A stretch of DNA of 12,532 nucleotides. It comes from Methylotenera sp. (lineage in GTDB: Bacteria; Pseudomonadota; Gammaproteobacteria; Burkholderiales; Methylophilaceae). The position numbers and the translations under genes were made by a program. The notes below the pieces were generated by a model. The model saw only the letters and a program-made list of their open reading frames with translations. It made no database searches and was not told the DNA's origin. The stretch spans positions 1-12,532 of the forward strand of contig DAIDAH010000060.1 in NCBI GenBank assembly GCA_027310735.1, written 5' to 3'. Shown in pieces: positions 5,172-12,532 of the stretch (position 1 is its first letter; the number at the start of each line of letters is the position of its first letter).

Positions 5172-6521
5172 TTAGAACTTACTTACTCCTGGAATCCAGC
5201 TAGTACCAGCAAGTGGCACTTGAGCCATTGCTGAAGCTTCTATCGTTAATGCAACTAGATCTTCTGGCTCAAGGTTATGCAAATGCGACTTACCACATGC
5301 ACGTGCAACCACTTGTGCTTCCATCGTCATCACAGCAATATAATTAGCCAAACGATGACCGGCTTTGATAGGGTCAACACGTTTCATTAACTCAGGATCT
5401 TGCGTAGTAATACCTGCAGGATCCTTGCCTTCATGCCAATCATCGTAAGCGCCTGCAGTAGTACCTAGTTTTTGGTACTCATCTTCAAGATGTGGATCGT
5501 TGTCGCCAAGCGCGATTAAAGCCGCTGTACCAATTGCCACAGCATCTGCACCTAAAGCTATCGCTTTAGCCACGTCGGCACCATTACGAATACCGCCAGA
5601 AACAATCAACTGAACACTGTCTTTACCATTACGATAAACACCCAAATCTTGCAAAGCTTTTACTGCGGGACGAATAGCGGCCAAAATTGGTATACCAACA
5701 TGCTCAATAAATACTTCCTGAGTAGCCGCAGTACCACCTTGCATACCATCTAGCACAATCACATCAGCACCAGCCTTCACTGCAAGCGCAACGTCGAAGT
5801 ACGGACGAGTGGCGCCAATTTTCACGTAAATTGGTTTTTCCCAATCTGTGATTTCACGTAGTTCTGCAATCTTGATTTCAAGATCATCTGGACCTGTCCA
5901 GTCAGGATGACGGCATGAAGAACGTTGGTCGATGCCTTCTGGTAAGCAACGCATTTTAGCGACACGTGCAGTAATTTTTTGACCTAACAACATACCACCG
6001 CCACCAGGTTTAGCGCCTTGACCAATCACCAGTTCAATAGCATCGGCTTTCCGTAGGTCATCTGGATTCATACCGTAACGTGAAGGTAGGTATTGGTAAA
6101 CTAGCGTTGTTGAATGACCACGCTCTTCTTGTGTCATACCACCATCACCAGTAGTTGTACTTGTACCGGCTGCAGTCGCACCACGACCTAGTGACTCTTT
6201 TGCCGGGCCTGACAATGAACCGAAACTCATCCCAGCAATAGTGACTGGCGTTTTTAAATGAATTGGTTTTTTAGCGTGCCTTGTACCCAAAACCACATCA
6301 GTACCGCATTTTTCACGGTAACCTTCTAGTGGATAACGGCTAACTGATGCACCTAAGAACAGCAAATCATCAAAGTGTGGCAATTTACGTTTTGAACCTG
6401 CACCACGAATATCATAGATACCAGTTGCGGCAGCACGTCTGATTTCAGAGTTAGTATATTCATCAAACGTCGCAGAATAACGCGGTTTCGTTTGAGGAGT
6501 TTTATGATTGTTGTCGCTCAT
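5172..6521 (-). CDS. mgsC: N-methylglutamate synthase subunit C (glutamate-synthase FMN domain)
   Basis: The 449-residue protein is the FMN-binding TIM-barrel part of glutamate synthase as a free-standing subunit. Visible features are AGMSFGSLSGPAKESLG (96-112), KPGGGGMLLG (171-180), the barrel strand AGADVIVLDGMQGGT (250-264), VSGGIRNGADVAKAIALGADAVAIG (307-331) for the FMN phosphate, and ITTQDPEL (371-378). In ordinary GltB a cysteine-rich motif binding a 3Fe-4S cluster precedes that last motif. Here the segment (355-370) contains no cysteine. MgsC is taken to carry out the NMG-forming step from glutamate and methylamine on FMN. The start at 6521 has GGAG nine bases upstream and lies one base after the mgsB stop; the frame stays open to 6611 but that stretch lies inside mgsB. 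The last gene before the terminator. Confidence 0.95.
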   Translation of the reverse strand: MSDNNHKTPQTKPRYSATFDEYTNSEIRRAAATGIYDIRGAGSKRKLPHFDDLLFLGASVSRYPLEGYREKCGTDVVLGTRHAKKPIHLKTPVTIAGMSFGSLSGPAKESLGRGATAAGTSTTTGDGGMTQEERGHSTTLVYQYLPSRYGMNPDDLRKADAIELVIGQGAKPGGGGMLLGQKITARVAKMRCLPEGIDQRSSCRHPDWTGPDDLEIKIAELREITDWEKPIYVKIGATRPYFDVALAVKAGADVIVLDGMQGGTAATQEVFIEHVGIPILAAIRPAVKALQDLGVYRNGKDSVQLIVSGGIRNGADVAKAIALGADAVAIGTAALIALGDNDPHLEDEYQKLGTTAGAYDDWHEGKDPAGITTQDPELMKRVDPIKAGHRLANYIAVMTMEAQVVARACGKSHLHNLEPEDLVALTIEASAMAQVPLAGTSWIPGVSKF

Positions 6522-6522
6522 T

Positions 6523-7215
6523 TTAGTATGCTCCTGCATTATCGACATGGAAGTGGTACAAGGTACGAGCAGAGCCATACTGCTTAAAGCTGTCTGGACT
6601 AACATCTGCATGACCTGATTTTTTCAACAAATCAGCTAGAATTTGTTTATCTTCAGCATTCATTGTTTTTTCTTCGCAATCTGCGCCTAGGCTCTTCACC
6701 GTACCGCGAACAAACAACTTAGCTTCATAGATTGAGTCGCCTAGACCTTCGCCTGCATCACCCAAAATGACAAAGTTACCTGCTTGCGCCATAAAGGCTG
6801 AAAAGCTACCCACAGAACCACCAACTACAATGTCAGCACCCTTTAAAGCAATACCGCAACGTAAGCCGGCATCGCCATCAATAATTAATAAGCCGCCATT
6901 TGCAGTTGCACCAGCAGCATTCGATGCGAAACCTTTAACATGAACAACGCCTGACATCATATTCTCGGCAACACCACTACCTGCACTACCTTCAATGGTC
7001 ACTTTAGCAACTTGATTCATACCAGCAGCATAGTAGCCAGCATGCCCTTTAATCGTCACATCCACATCGGCTTTTAATCCTACAGCTACGTTATGCGCGC
7101 CATTTGGATTCTCAATGACAATTTTTTTCCCATTCAAACTACCAGCATCACCATGAAGGAATTGATTCACTTCACGTAACGGTTTGGTATCCAAGTCAAA
7201 TTTTAGAGTTTCCAT
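6523..7215 (-). CDS. mgsB: N-methylglutamate synthase subunit B (GltB C-terminal GXGXG beta-helix domain)
   Basis: The 230-residue protein matches the glycine-repeat right-handed beta-helix that forms the C-terminal domain of glutamate synthase large subunits. Repeated turns of the form G-hydrophobic-x-G-x-A-G are seen from about 55 to 165, such as IEGSAGSGVAENM, VHVKGFASNAAG, IIDGDAGLRCG and VILGDAGEGLGDS. In the fused enzymes this domain supports the two catalytic domains and has no chemistry of its own. The start at 7215 has AAGGAG eight bases upstream and overlaps the mgsA stop by 13 bases; the stop lies one base before mgsC. Such tight packing fits a stoichiometric three-subunit complex. 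The last ~60 residues lie outside the helix and may contact the partners. Confidence 0.93.
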   Translation of the reverse strand: METLKFDLDTKPLREVNQFLHGDAGSLNGKKIVIENPNGAHNVAVGLKADVDVTIKGHAGYYAAGMNQVAKVTIEGSAGSGVAENMMSGVVHVKGFASNAAGATANGGLLIIDGDAGLRCGIALKGADIVVGGSVGSFSAFMAQAGNFVILGDAGEGLGDSIYEAKLFVRGTVKSLGADCEEKTMNAEDKQILADLLKKSGHADVSPDSFKQYGSARTLYHFHVDNAGAY

Positions 7216-8099
7216 ACATACATCTCCTTAGGTGAAGGTTCAAACACCTTCGCGTTTTTAATATCTGGCAAATGGGCTAATGAACGGAACTCAGAAGCAA
7301 TTGCAACATAGTCATCATGCTCAGCAATGATCGCTGGTTTGCAACCATATGGATCGCGCACCAGAGCAAGCTCTGTACTTGTACCCATTAATAATGTGTA
7401 AAAGCCATCAAGCTCTTCAAAGCCATGATTTAATGCTGTTTTAAGATCATCACCTTCGCGCATACGCCATTGCAGGAAGCGACAAGCAGCTTCAGTATCG
7501 TTATCTGTTTCAAACTCGATACCTTCAAACTGTAATTTACGACGTAAGCTATTCGCATTTGATAAAGAACCGTTATGCACTAGACACCAGTCTTCACCAG
7601 CAGTAAATGGATGTGCATGCGCTGGCGTAATGGCAGATTCAGTCGCCATACGGGTATGCCCAACCAAGTGAGTACCCTTAAAGTTTTTGAAATCGTAACG
7701 GGCTGCAACTTGTGCGGGCGTGCCAACATCTTTATAAATATCCATCAACTGGCCTACTGATAACAGGTGTAGTTGTGGGTAATGCTCTTTTAACCAAATC
7801 TTGACCGTTTCTGGCTCTAATGTTGTTGTCAACACCGCGTGGTTTGATTTTGGTTCAACCTTGGCTTTAGCATTTAAATGTTTTTCAAAATCATGACCTA
7901 ATTTAGTCCAGTTAAAATCTTCTACACCTGCATAAAGGCTGAATTTTCTTGCATCAGCCGCCACAGGCGCACCAAACATCGCCATGCCAGCAGAGTCAGG
8001 TCCTCTTTCAGTCATACCAATTAACATTGGCAGCATGAGCTCACCGATTGAGTCACGCATTTTTGGATTTCTAACCAATAATCCTACAATTCCACACAT
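7203..8099 (-). CDS. mgsA: N-methylglutamate synthase subunit A (class II glutamine amidotransferase domain)
   Basis: The 298-residue protein starts MCGIVGLL, so removal of Met exposes the N-terminal nucleophile Cys2 of Ntn amidotransferases. Further active-site motifs are intact: ERGPDSAG (31-38), GHTRMAT with Arg150 (147-153), HNGSLSN (175-181) for the oxyanion hole, and TDNDTEA (198-204). An unusually long stretch of about 105 residues separates ERGPDSAG from GHTRMAT. In glutamate synthase this domain frees ammonia from glutamine. Here the natural substrate is probably gamma-glutamylmethylamide made by the adjacent GmaS, with methylamine passed to MgsC; that is inference. The start has AAGGAG at normal spacing, 47 bases after gmaS, and the 3' end overlaps mgsB. 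Confidence 0.95.
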   Translation of the reverse strand: MCGIVGLLVRNPKMRDSIGELMLPMLIGMTERGPDSAGMAMFGAPVAADARKFSLYAGVEDFNWTKLGHDFEKHLNAKAKVEPKSNHAVLTTTLEPETVKIWLKEHYPQLHLLSVGQLMDIYKDVGTPAQVAARYDFKNFKGTHLVGHTRMATESAITPAHAHPFTAGEDWCLVHNGSLSNANSLRRKLQFEGIEFETDNDTEAACRFLQWRMREGDDLKTALNHGFEELDGFYTLLMGTSTELALVRDPYGCKPAIIAEHDDYVAIASEFRSLAHLPDIKNAKVFEPSPKEMYVWKL

Positions 8100-8146
8100 A
8101 CTTTTCTCCTTACAAATGTAGTTAAATCGTGCCGTTTAAATAAAAT

Positions 8147-9481
8147 CTAGAAAAAATCAACGTAACGGTTAATTTCCCAATCAGAAACATGTCGCTGATA
8201 CTCCATCGACTCCGCACGTTTTAATTTGATAAACTCTTCTGATAGCGAATCACCCAAAGCATCACGAATGACTTTGTTGCTTTCAAGCTGATCGATAGCC
8301 TCACCTAGACTTTGAGGCAAAATGCCAATACCTTGCTCACGCATTTGCACAGGCGTTAAATCGTATAAATTAATTGAATGGCCGCCACCTGGATGCAGCT
8401 CACGTTTAACACCATCCATCCCAGCCGCAATCACCGCCGCAGTTGCCAAATAAGGATTGCAGCTACCATCTGGTAAACGCAACTCTAAGCGACCATACGG
8501 AATACGTACCATGGTTGATCGGTTGTTATTTCCGTATGAAATATAAGCCGGCGCCCATGTTGACCCCGTGAGAGACTGACTGACGACCAAGCGTTTATAA
8601 GAATTCACTGTTGGGCAAGCTAAAGCTGTAATGGCCGGCGCATGGGCTAGGACACCACCCATAAAGTGATAAGCTAGTTTTGACAAACCATGACCGGTGA
8701 CATCACTCTCGTCTTGGAACAAGCTCTTTGTACCATCGCCAATCGACATATGCATATGCATGCCATTACCAGGACGGTTACCAAAAGGCTTAGGCATGAA
8801 TGAGCAAATCATACCCAACTCGTTTGCAATATGGCTGGCTGCAATTTTGAACATGATGTAATCGTCGGCACTTTTCATGCAGTCTGCATACGTGTAATTA
8901 ACCTCAAACTGACCGTTTGCATCTTCATGGTCAATTTGATAAATATCTAAACCTGCCGCAATCAAAGTATCAGTCAAGCGTTCTAAGAACTCTGATTGCT
9001 TAGACATACTTTTATAGTCATAGCATGGCTTTACTAAGGTATCTGTTGCATCGTATGGATGAATTGCGCCCTTTTCATCTTTACGCAGTAAAGAAAATTC
9101 AGGTTCTAGGCCGGTGTAAAGCGTCCAGCCATTTTTAGCGAGACGATCAGTTTGTGCTTTGAGTACAACACGAGAGTCATGACCATATGGCTTACCTTCC
9201 ACATGACCATCACAAATAATACGTGCATACCCTGGCTGCCAAGGCATCAATGTCAAGGTTGATAAGTCACCAACTGCCATATAATCTGGCCCATTAGGCG
9301 CAATACCCATACCCCAGATAGCACCACCTGCAAACCCGGCTCCACCTTTAAGGATGCTGCCGATGTGTGCAGCGGGTACGGACTTTACTTTGGCAACACC
9401 ATGTATATCTACAAACTGAGCTAATACGTATTTAACATCATTATCTTTTAGAAACTTTTTTGCTTCATCTAACGTTTTCAT
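8147..9481 (-). CDS. gmaS: Gamma-glutamylmethylamide synthetase (glutamine-synthetase family)
   Basis: The 444-residue protein is a full-length type III-like glutamine synthetase relative. The N-terminal beta-grasp domain has QFVDIHGVAKVKSVPA (22-37). The catalytic barrel shows GLEPEF (124-129, metal-binding Glu126 and Glu128), DHEDANGQFEVNY (184-196), KPFGNRPGNGMHMHMS (231-246, His242), NNNRS with Arg321, and RLELRLPDGSCNPYLA (331-346, Glu333 and Arg335). It condenses glutamate and methylamine with ATP to gamma-glutamylmethylamide. The choice over ordinary glutamine synthetase rests on its place directly between the NMG dehydrogenase and synthase genes plus family resemblance; the active site alone does not tell them apart. 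The start at 9481 has AGGGAG six bases upstream; an ATG four bases earlier is out of frame. A large dyad precedes it. Confidence 0.95.
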   Translation of the reverse strand: MKTLDEAKKFLKDNDVKYVLAQFVDIHGVAKVKSVPAAHIGSILKGGAGFAGGAIWGMGIAPNGPDYMAVGDLSTLTLMPWQPGYARIICDGHVEGKPYGHDSRVVLKAQTDRLAKNGWTLYTGLEPEFSLLRKDEKGAIHPYDATDTLVKPCYDYKSMSKQSEFLERLTDTLIAAGLDIYQIDHEDANGQFEVNYTYADCMKSADDYIMFKIAASHIANELGMICSFMPKPFGNRPGNGMHMHMSIGDGTKSLFQDESDVTGHGLSKLAYHFMGGVLAHAPAITALACPTVNSYKRLVVSQSLTGSTWAPAYISYGNNNRSTMVRIPYGRLELRLPDGSCNPYLATAAVIAAGMDGVKRELHPGGGHSINLYDLTPVQMREQGIGILPQSLGEAIDQLESNKVIRDALGDSLSEEFIKLKRAESMEYQRHVSDWEINRYVDFF

Positions 9482-9501
9482 TCATTTCTCCCTGAAAATC
9501 C

Positions 9502-9534
9502 AATGCACCCACATTTATAAAATGTATCTGCATT
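9502..9534. promoter_or_regulatory. 33-bp dyad upstream of gmaS, candidate operator or leader hairpin
   Basis: AATGCA-CCC-ACATTT-ATA-AAATGT-ATC-TGCATT is centred on 9518, with both 6-base arm pairs (9502-9507/9529-9534 and 9511-9516/9520-9525) perfectly complementary and equally spaced. It ends 21 bases before the gmaS start. On the minus strand its centre contains TTTTATAAAT, which includes a TATAAA that could be a -10 box, with no good -35 in the expected place. An operator over the promoter, or an RNA hairpin near the ribosome site, are both possible. No GC stem plus T-tract, so not a terminator. Confidence 0.5.
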
Positions 9535-9618
9535 ATTAAATTAAGTTATCTCCAACGATTTCTAAGACCTATCTTTAGCTCTTTATCGTAAGTTCTTGCC
9601 TGACACCCACTTTTAGTT

Positions 9619-10290
9619 CTAATACTTGGCAATCCCTACAGCTCCACCACCCAACTCCACAGCAATTTCAGTTAAAACCTCCCATAGGTATGAGCCATAA
9701 GTACCATCACACCAAACACGATAAACAGGCTCATTACCAATCGTCTGACGTAGGACAGTGGCTGATATGCCGGCTACCTGCGTCATAACTACATCTTTAT
9801 CACCTAGCGATTTTTCACGTAAATCTAGCGAGCATAATTCAGAAAATAAATTGAGCACTTCGTTACCGCTCAAAATAAAGGCGGCATCCGCACGTGGCAC
9901 TTTGTAAACTCCAGCAACCCTAGCAGTGTCGCTGGCCAACTTGTTGCATGCTGAGCCGTCCAATTGATCCTCAATCAAAAACTCACTTGAACCTAGTCGT
10001 AGCACCAAGGTTTTTTGATCACAATATGTCCACGTGTTTGGATTAACAGGAATTGTTATTCCACGGCTGGCAAGCCATTGCGAAGCCTGTGGCCCTTTTA
10101 CGCCATAACGTTCAAAGCAACTGACATCCGTAACACCTAATACTTTTTTTCTAGCCTGCTCAATGTCAGTATTCACAAACGCTACGGCTACTTTCATTCC
10201 GTTAACGACATCCCATTTGGCAGAATCCTTAGATTGACCATGTGCAACTGGTGAAACTATCGCAATTTCTTTTACATCAGAATGTTGCAT
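9619..10290 (-). CDS. mgdD: N-methylglutamate dehydrogenase gamma-like subunit (SoxG homolog)
   Basis: The 223-residue protein resembles the gamma subunit of heterotetrameric sarcosine oxidase, which is itself a GcvT-like fold without known chemistry. Typical stretches are VTDVSCFERYGVKGPQASQWL (about 53-73), LGSSEFLIED (98-107) and the central KVPRADAAFILSG segment. It is the small partner in NMG dehydrogenase (MgdABCD), which oxidises N-methylglutamate back to glutamate. It is the last mgd gene: its ATG follows the mgdC stop by one base, with GGGAG eight bases ahead. A 137-base gap then leads to gmaS. No terminator is seen in the gap, so readthrough into gmaS is possible. Members of this family diverge strongly, so position supports the call as much as sequence. 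Confidence 0.88.
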   Translation of the reverse strand: MQHSDVKEIAIVSPVAHGQSKDSAKWDVVNGMKVAVAFVNTDIEQARKKVLGVTDVSCFERYGVKGPQASQWLASRGITIPVNPNTWTYCDQKTLVLRLGSSEFLIEDQLDGSACNKLASDTARVAGVYKVPRADAAFILSGNEVLNLFSELCSLDLREKSLGDKDVVMTQVAGISATVLRQTIGNEPVYRVWCDGTYGSYLWEVLTEIAVELGGGAVGIAKY

Positions 10291-10291
10291 T

Positions 10292-12532
10292 TCAAGCTCC
10301 CTTTTGACTATTTAAAAACGGAGTCATCACTACAGTAGCAGTCACTAGTGAACCGTTGTCAGTACGTATTTGAAATTCTGAACCCACTTCTTTTTTTGCT
10401 GGTGATACATAAGCAAATCCGATGTGACGATCTATAAACTGGCTGTAACCTACACTCGTTACGCGTCCAAGAATGTCACGGCCATCTACCACCAAGTTGC
10501 AATCCATTGGCATTTCACCTTTAAAATTCTTAGCCAAGACAAAAGGAACCATTTGTTTCCTTAATGGCCGTTTAGATAAAATAGCTAAACTCCTCTGGCC
10601 TATAAAATATGGTTTACTCATATTTATCGCCCAATTTGCACCCACTTCAAATGGATTTGTCAGACCATCCGTATCAACCCCAGGCATATGATTCCCCATC
10701 TCAAGACGCAATAGCCGCTGCGTATCACTGCCAAAAGGACGTAACCCATTTTTTTGGCCGGACTCCAACAAAGCATTCCAAACATGGGGTACTTGCAACA
10801 TTGGAACATGTAGCTCATAAGCCATATCCGAGACAAAGGCCACTCGAATTAATCTGGCATCAACGCCTGCAACCTTACTTTCACGCACACTGCTGAGGGG
10901 AAATGACTCGTAAGAAAGATCAAGATCAGTAAGCTTTGATAATATTTCACGCGCATTTGGCCCCGCAATATTAATGGCTCCAAATGCGCCAGTGACATTG
11001 ACTAAACCTATATCAAGCTGCCACATTTGTTGTGAACGTTGCATTTCACGATAAACAGCCGCTGCATTTGACGTGCCAATTGAAAGGTAAAATAAGTCTT
11101 CCGCAAGCCTGCTGGCGATACCATCATCGACAATGACACCAGATTCATCCAGCAACATTACGTAGCGACAGCGTCCTACTTTTTGGCTTGCGTACATACC
11201 AGTAAAGAAGCGCTCAAGAAACTCTGCCGCATCTGGACCATGCACTTCAATCTTTCCGAAAGAGCTGCCATCGATAATACCAGCTGCTTTGCGTACAGCC
11301 ATTGCCTCAGACTGAATAGCATCTTCTTTACTCTGTCCAGCCGTCGGATAATAAGCAGCTCGCTTCCATGCACCTATATCTGTGAATACGGCACCATGAG
11401 ATTGATGCCAATCATGTAAGGAAGTTAAACGATGTGAATGAAAACCCCTACCAGCTAAATGTCCTATGGGTGTTGGGTGAAAAAATGGTCTTGAAGTCGT
11501 TGTACCGATTTTCTCTACTGGCAAGCCACGTATCTTAGCCAAAATACGAATCGCATTCATATTGGAATGCTTACCTTGGCTAGGCCCCATACCAACTGTG
11601 GTAAAGCGCTTCATCAACTCGATATTATCAAAGCCTTCTTTAGCTGCATTTACAAAGTCTTTAATTTGAATATCTTCGTCAAAATCTACAAAGTTTTTAC
11701 CTTTATCATGTGGCACCATTGGGTAAGCATGGCTTGGTGAAACACCCGCATGTTTTTCAATAGCATTTTGTGGCGCTTGAAAGCCTAAATAGCGTAAAGC
11801 TTCATTAGCCGCACGGATGCCGTCGTTAATACGCTGACCAAACTCAAAAACACCATTGACTTTACCAGCAGCAAAAATGCCATCAGGTAAACGACTGGGT
11901 ACAAACTGTTGCACATCATTATCAAACTGCATACCAGTGCCAGCCTGATACAATAATGCTGCCGCTGGTGCCCAGCCTGCGCTCATGGCAATACCATCGC
12001 ACTCAAGAGTAAATTTATTTTCTGTAAGAGCTACGTTTTCTTTATCATCATAAGCACAAATCACTGCACCACGCACACTAGATTTGTCTGATGACGCTAA
12101 CGCCTCATATACACAATGTCCTGCATAAACCTTTACGCCTCGACGTGCAATATCTGTAGCAAGAACCCCGCCATTGACACCTGAGCGCAAATCAACCAAA
12201 GCAACCACTTTTGTGCCAGCTTCTAATAAATCAAACGCTACACGGTATCCATAATCATTAGCAGTCAGTACTACACCATTGTTAAATGGTTTCACACCGT
12301 AACGATAAATTAAACGCTGCGCAGCAGACCCTAACATGACACCAGGCAAATCGTTGTAACGAAACACCGGTGGCTGCTCAAATGCCCCGCTAGCAACAAT
12401 AACTGCTTTAGCTCGCACCTTGGTCATACCGCCAGCAGACACTATTGGAATCAAATGATCCGGATAGTATCCAGCAGCATAAGCACCTGTATGCATCGTG
12501 ATATTTGGGTTCATTGAGACCTGACCAAGCAA
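10292..12532 (-). CDS. mgdC: N-methylglutamate dehydrogenase alpha-like subunit (SoxA homolog), 5' end cut by window edge
   Basis: The frame is open to the right edge, and 746 C-terminal residues are visible; family members are close to 1,000, so roughly 200-250 are missing. Residues about 1-250 are the rest of the nucleotide/flavin-binding domain (AKAVIVASGAFEQPPVFRY, AFDLLEAGTKVVALVDLR, DGIFAAGKVNG). Residues 280-325 carry the SoxA-typical FVDFDEDIQIKDF...MKRFTTVGMGPSQGK. From about 345 the protein is a GcvT-like aminomethyltransferase domain for the tetrahydropterin carrier (AAGIIDGSSFGKIEVHGPDA, PFEVGANWAINMSKPYFIGQ). In sarcosine oxidase this domain receives the one-carbon unit. Here the carrier in NMG dehydrogenase is not established from sequence. 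First visible codon is TTG, read as an internal Leu. One-base gap to mgdD. Confidence 0.94.
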   Translation of the reverse strand: MLGQVSMNPNITMHTGAYAAGYYPDHLIPIVSAGGMTKVRAKAVIVASGAFEQPPVFRYNDLPGVMLGSAAQRLIYRYGVKPFNNGVVLTANDYGYRVAFDLLEAGTKVVALVDLRSGVNGGVLATDIARRGVKVYAGHCVYEALASSDKSSVRGAVICAYDDKENVALTENKFTLECDGIAMSAGWAPAAALLYQAGTGMQFDNDVQQFVPSRLPDGIFAAGKVNGVFEFGQRINDGIRAANEALRYLGFQAPQNAIEKHAGVSPSHAYPMVPHDKGKNFVDFDEDIQIKDFVNAAKEGFDNIELMKRFTTVGMGPSQGKHSNMNAIRILAKIRGLPVEKIGTTTSRPFFHPTPIGHLAGRGFHSHRLTSLHDWHQSHGAVFTDIGAWKRAAYYPTAGQSKEDAIQSEAMAVRKAAGIIDGSSFGKIEVHGPDAAEFLERFFTGMYASQKVGRCRYVMLLDESGVIVDDGIASRLAEDLFYLSIGTSNAAAVYREMQRSQQMWQLDIGLVNVTGAFGAINIAGPNAREILSKLTDLDLSYESFPLSSVRESKVAGVDARLIRVAFVSDMAYELHVPMLQVPHVWNALLESGQKNGLRPFGSDTQRLLRLEMGNHMPGVDTDGLTNPFEVGANWAINMSKPYFIGQRSLAILSKRPLRKQMVPFVLAKNFKGEMPMDCNLVVDGRDILGRVTSVGYSQFIDRHIGFAYVSPAKKEVGSEFQIRTDNGSLVTATVVMTPFLNSQKGA

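Noticed and set aside
6522..6611. A longer start for mgsC at 6611 adding 30 residues.
   Set aside because: The extra stretch lies inside mgsB, has no family resemblance, and the ATG at 6521 has a good ribosome site one base after the mgsB stop.
9482..9618. Possible transcription terminator between mgdD and gmaS.
   Set aside because: No GC-rich stem with a T-tract was found; the prominent dyad is AT-rich and operator-like.
10473..11419. Several plus-strand frames of 72-95 codons opposite mgdC, and a minus-strand 65-codon frame.
   Set aside because: They are shadows of the long mgdC frame, which shows clear domain matches throughout.
1..12532. CRISPR arrays, tRNA or rRNA genes, transposases.
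   Set aside because: None seen: no regularly spaced repeats, no cloverleaf-type sequence in the gaps, and no transposase frame.

Overview
The window carries most of an N-methylglutamate (NMG) pathway locus for methylamine oxidation. Every convincing gene lies on the minus strand, so the locus reads from right to left. The gene content (mgdC, mgdD, gmaS, mgsA, mgsB, mgsC), the AT-leaning base composition and the neighbouring GTP cyclohydrolase FolE2 suggest a methylotrophic proteobacterium. Methylophilaceae (Methylotenera or Methylovorus-like Betaproteobacteria) is my best guess. That is recognition of gene types, not a database match.

Layout in the direction of transcription: (1) 12532-9619 holds mgdC (5' end cut by the right edge) and mgdD, the sarcosine-oxidase-like alpha and gamma subunits of NMG dehydrogenase; mgdA and mgdB would be expected beyond the right edge. 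(2) 9618-9482 is a 137-base gap with a striking 33-bp dyad just ahead of gmaS. (3) 9481-5172 holds gmaS (gamma-glutamylmethylamide synthetase) followed by mgsA-mgsB-mgsC, the three split glutamate-synthase-like parts of NMG synthase. It closes with a clear intrinsic terminator. (4) 5121-4837 is a 335-base inter-operon region with mgsC's terminator; it contains a 105-base nested inverted repeat and further short hairpins. (5) 4836-1487 is a transport-type operon: three very small membrane proteins, an ethanolamine-permease-type APC transporter translationally coupled to the last of them, then two unrecognised membrane-anchored proteins. (6) 1486-1163 is a 324-base gap with a terminator-like hairpin and small palindromes. 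(7) 1162-1 holds folE2 and ribB (cut by the left edge), which overlap by ATGA.

How the genes fit together: the permease probably imports methylamine or a related amine. GmaS couples it to glutamate at the cost of ATP. MgsA (Ntn amidotransferase) probably releases methylamine from the amide to MgsC (FMN domain), with MgsB as the beta-helical linker subunit, giving N-methylglutamate. MgdABCD then oxidises NMG, passing the methyl carbon to a pterin carrier or formaldehyde and regenerating glutamate. FolE2 and RibB feed pterin and flavin synthesis, both of which this pathway needs, although their functional link to the locus is only inferred.

The most notable points are: the set of three tiny membrane proteins upstream of the permease; the loss in MgsC of the iron-sulfur cysteines of ordinary glutamate synthase; and the two structured non-coding elements in front of the transport operon and gmaS.
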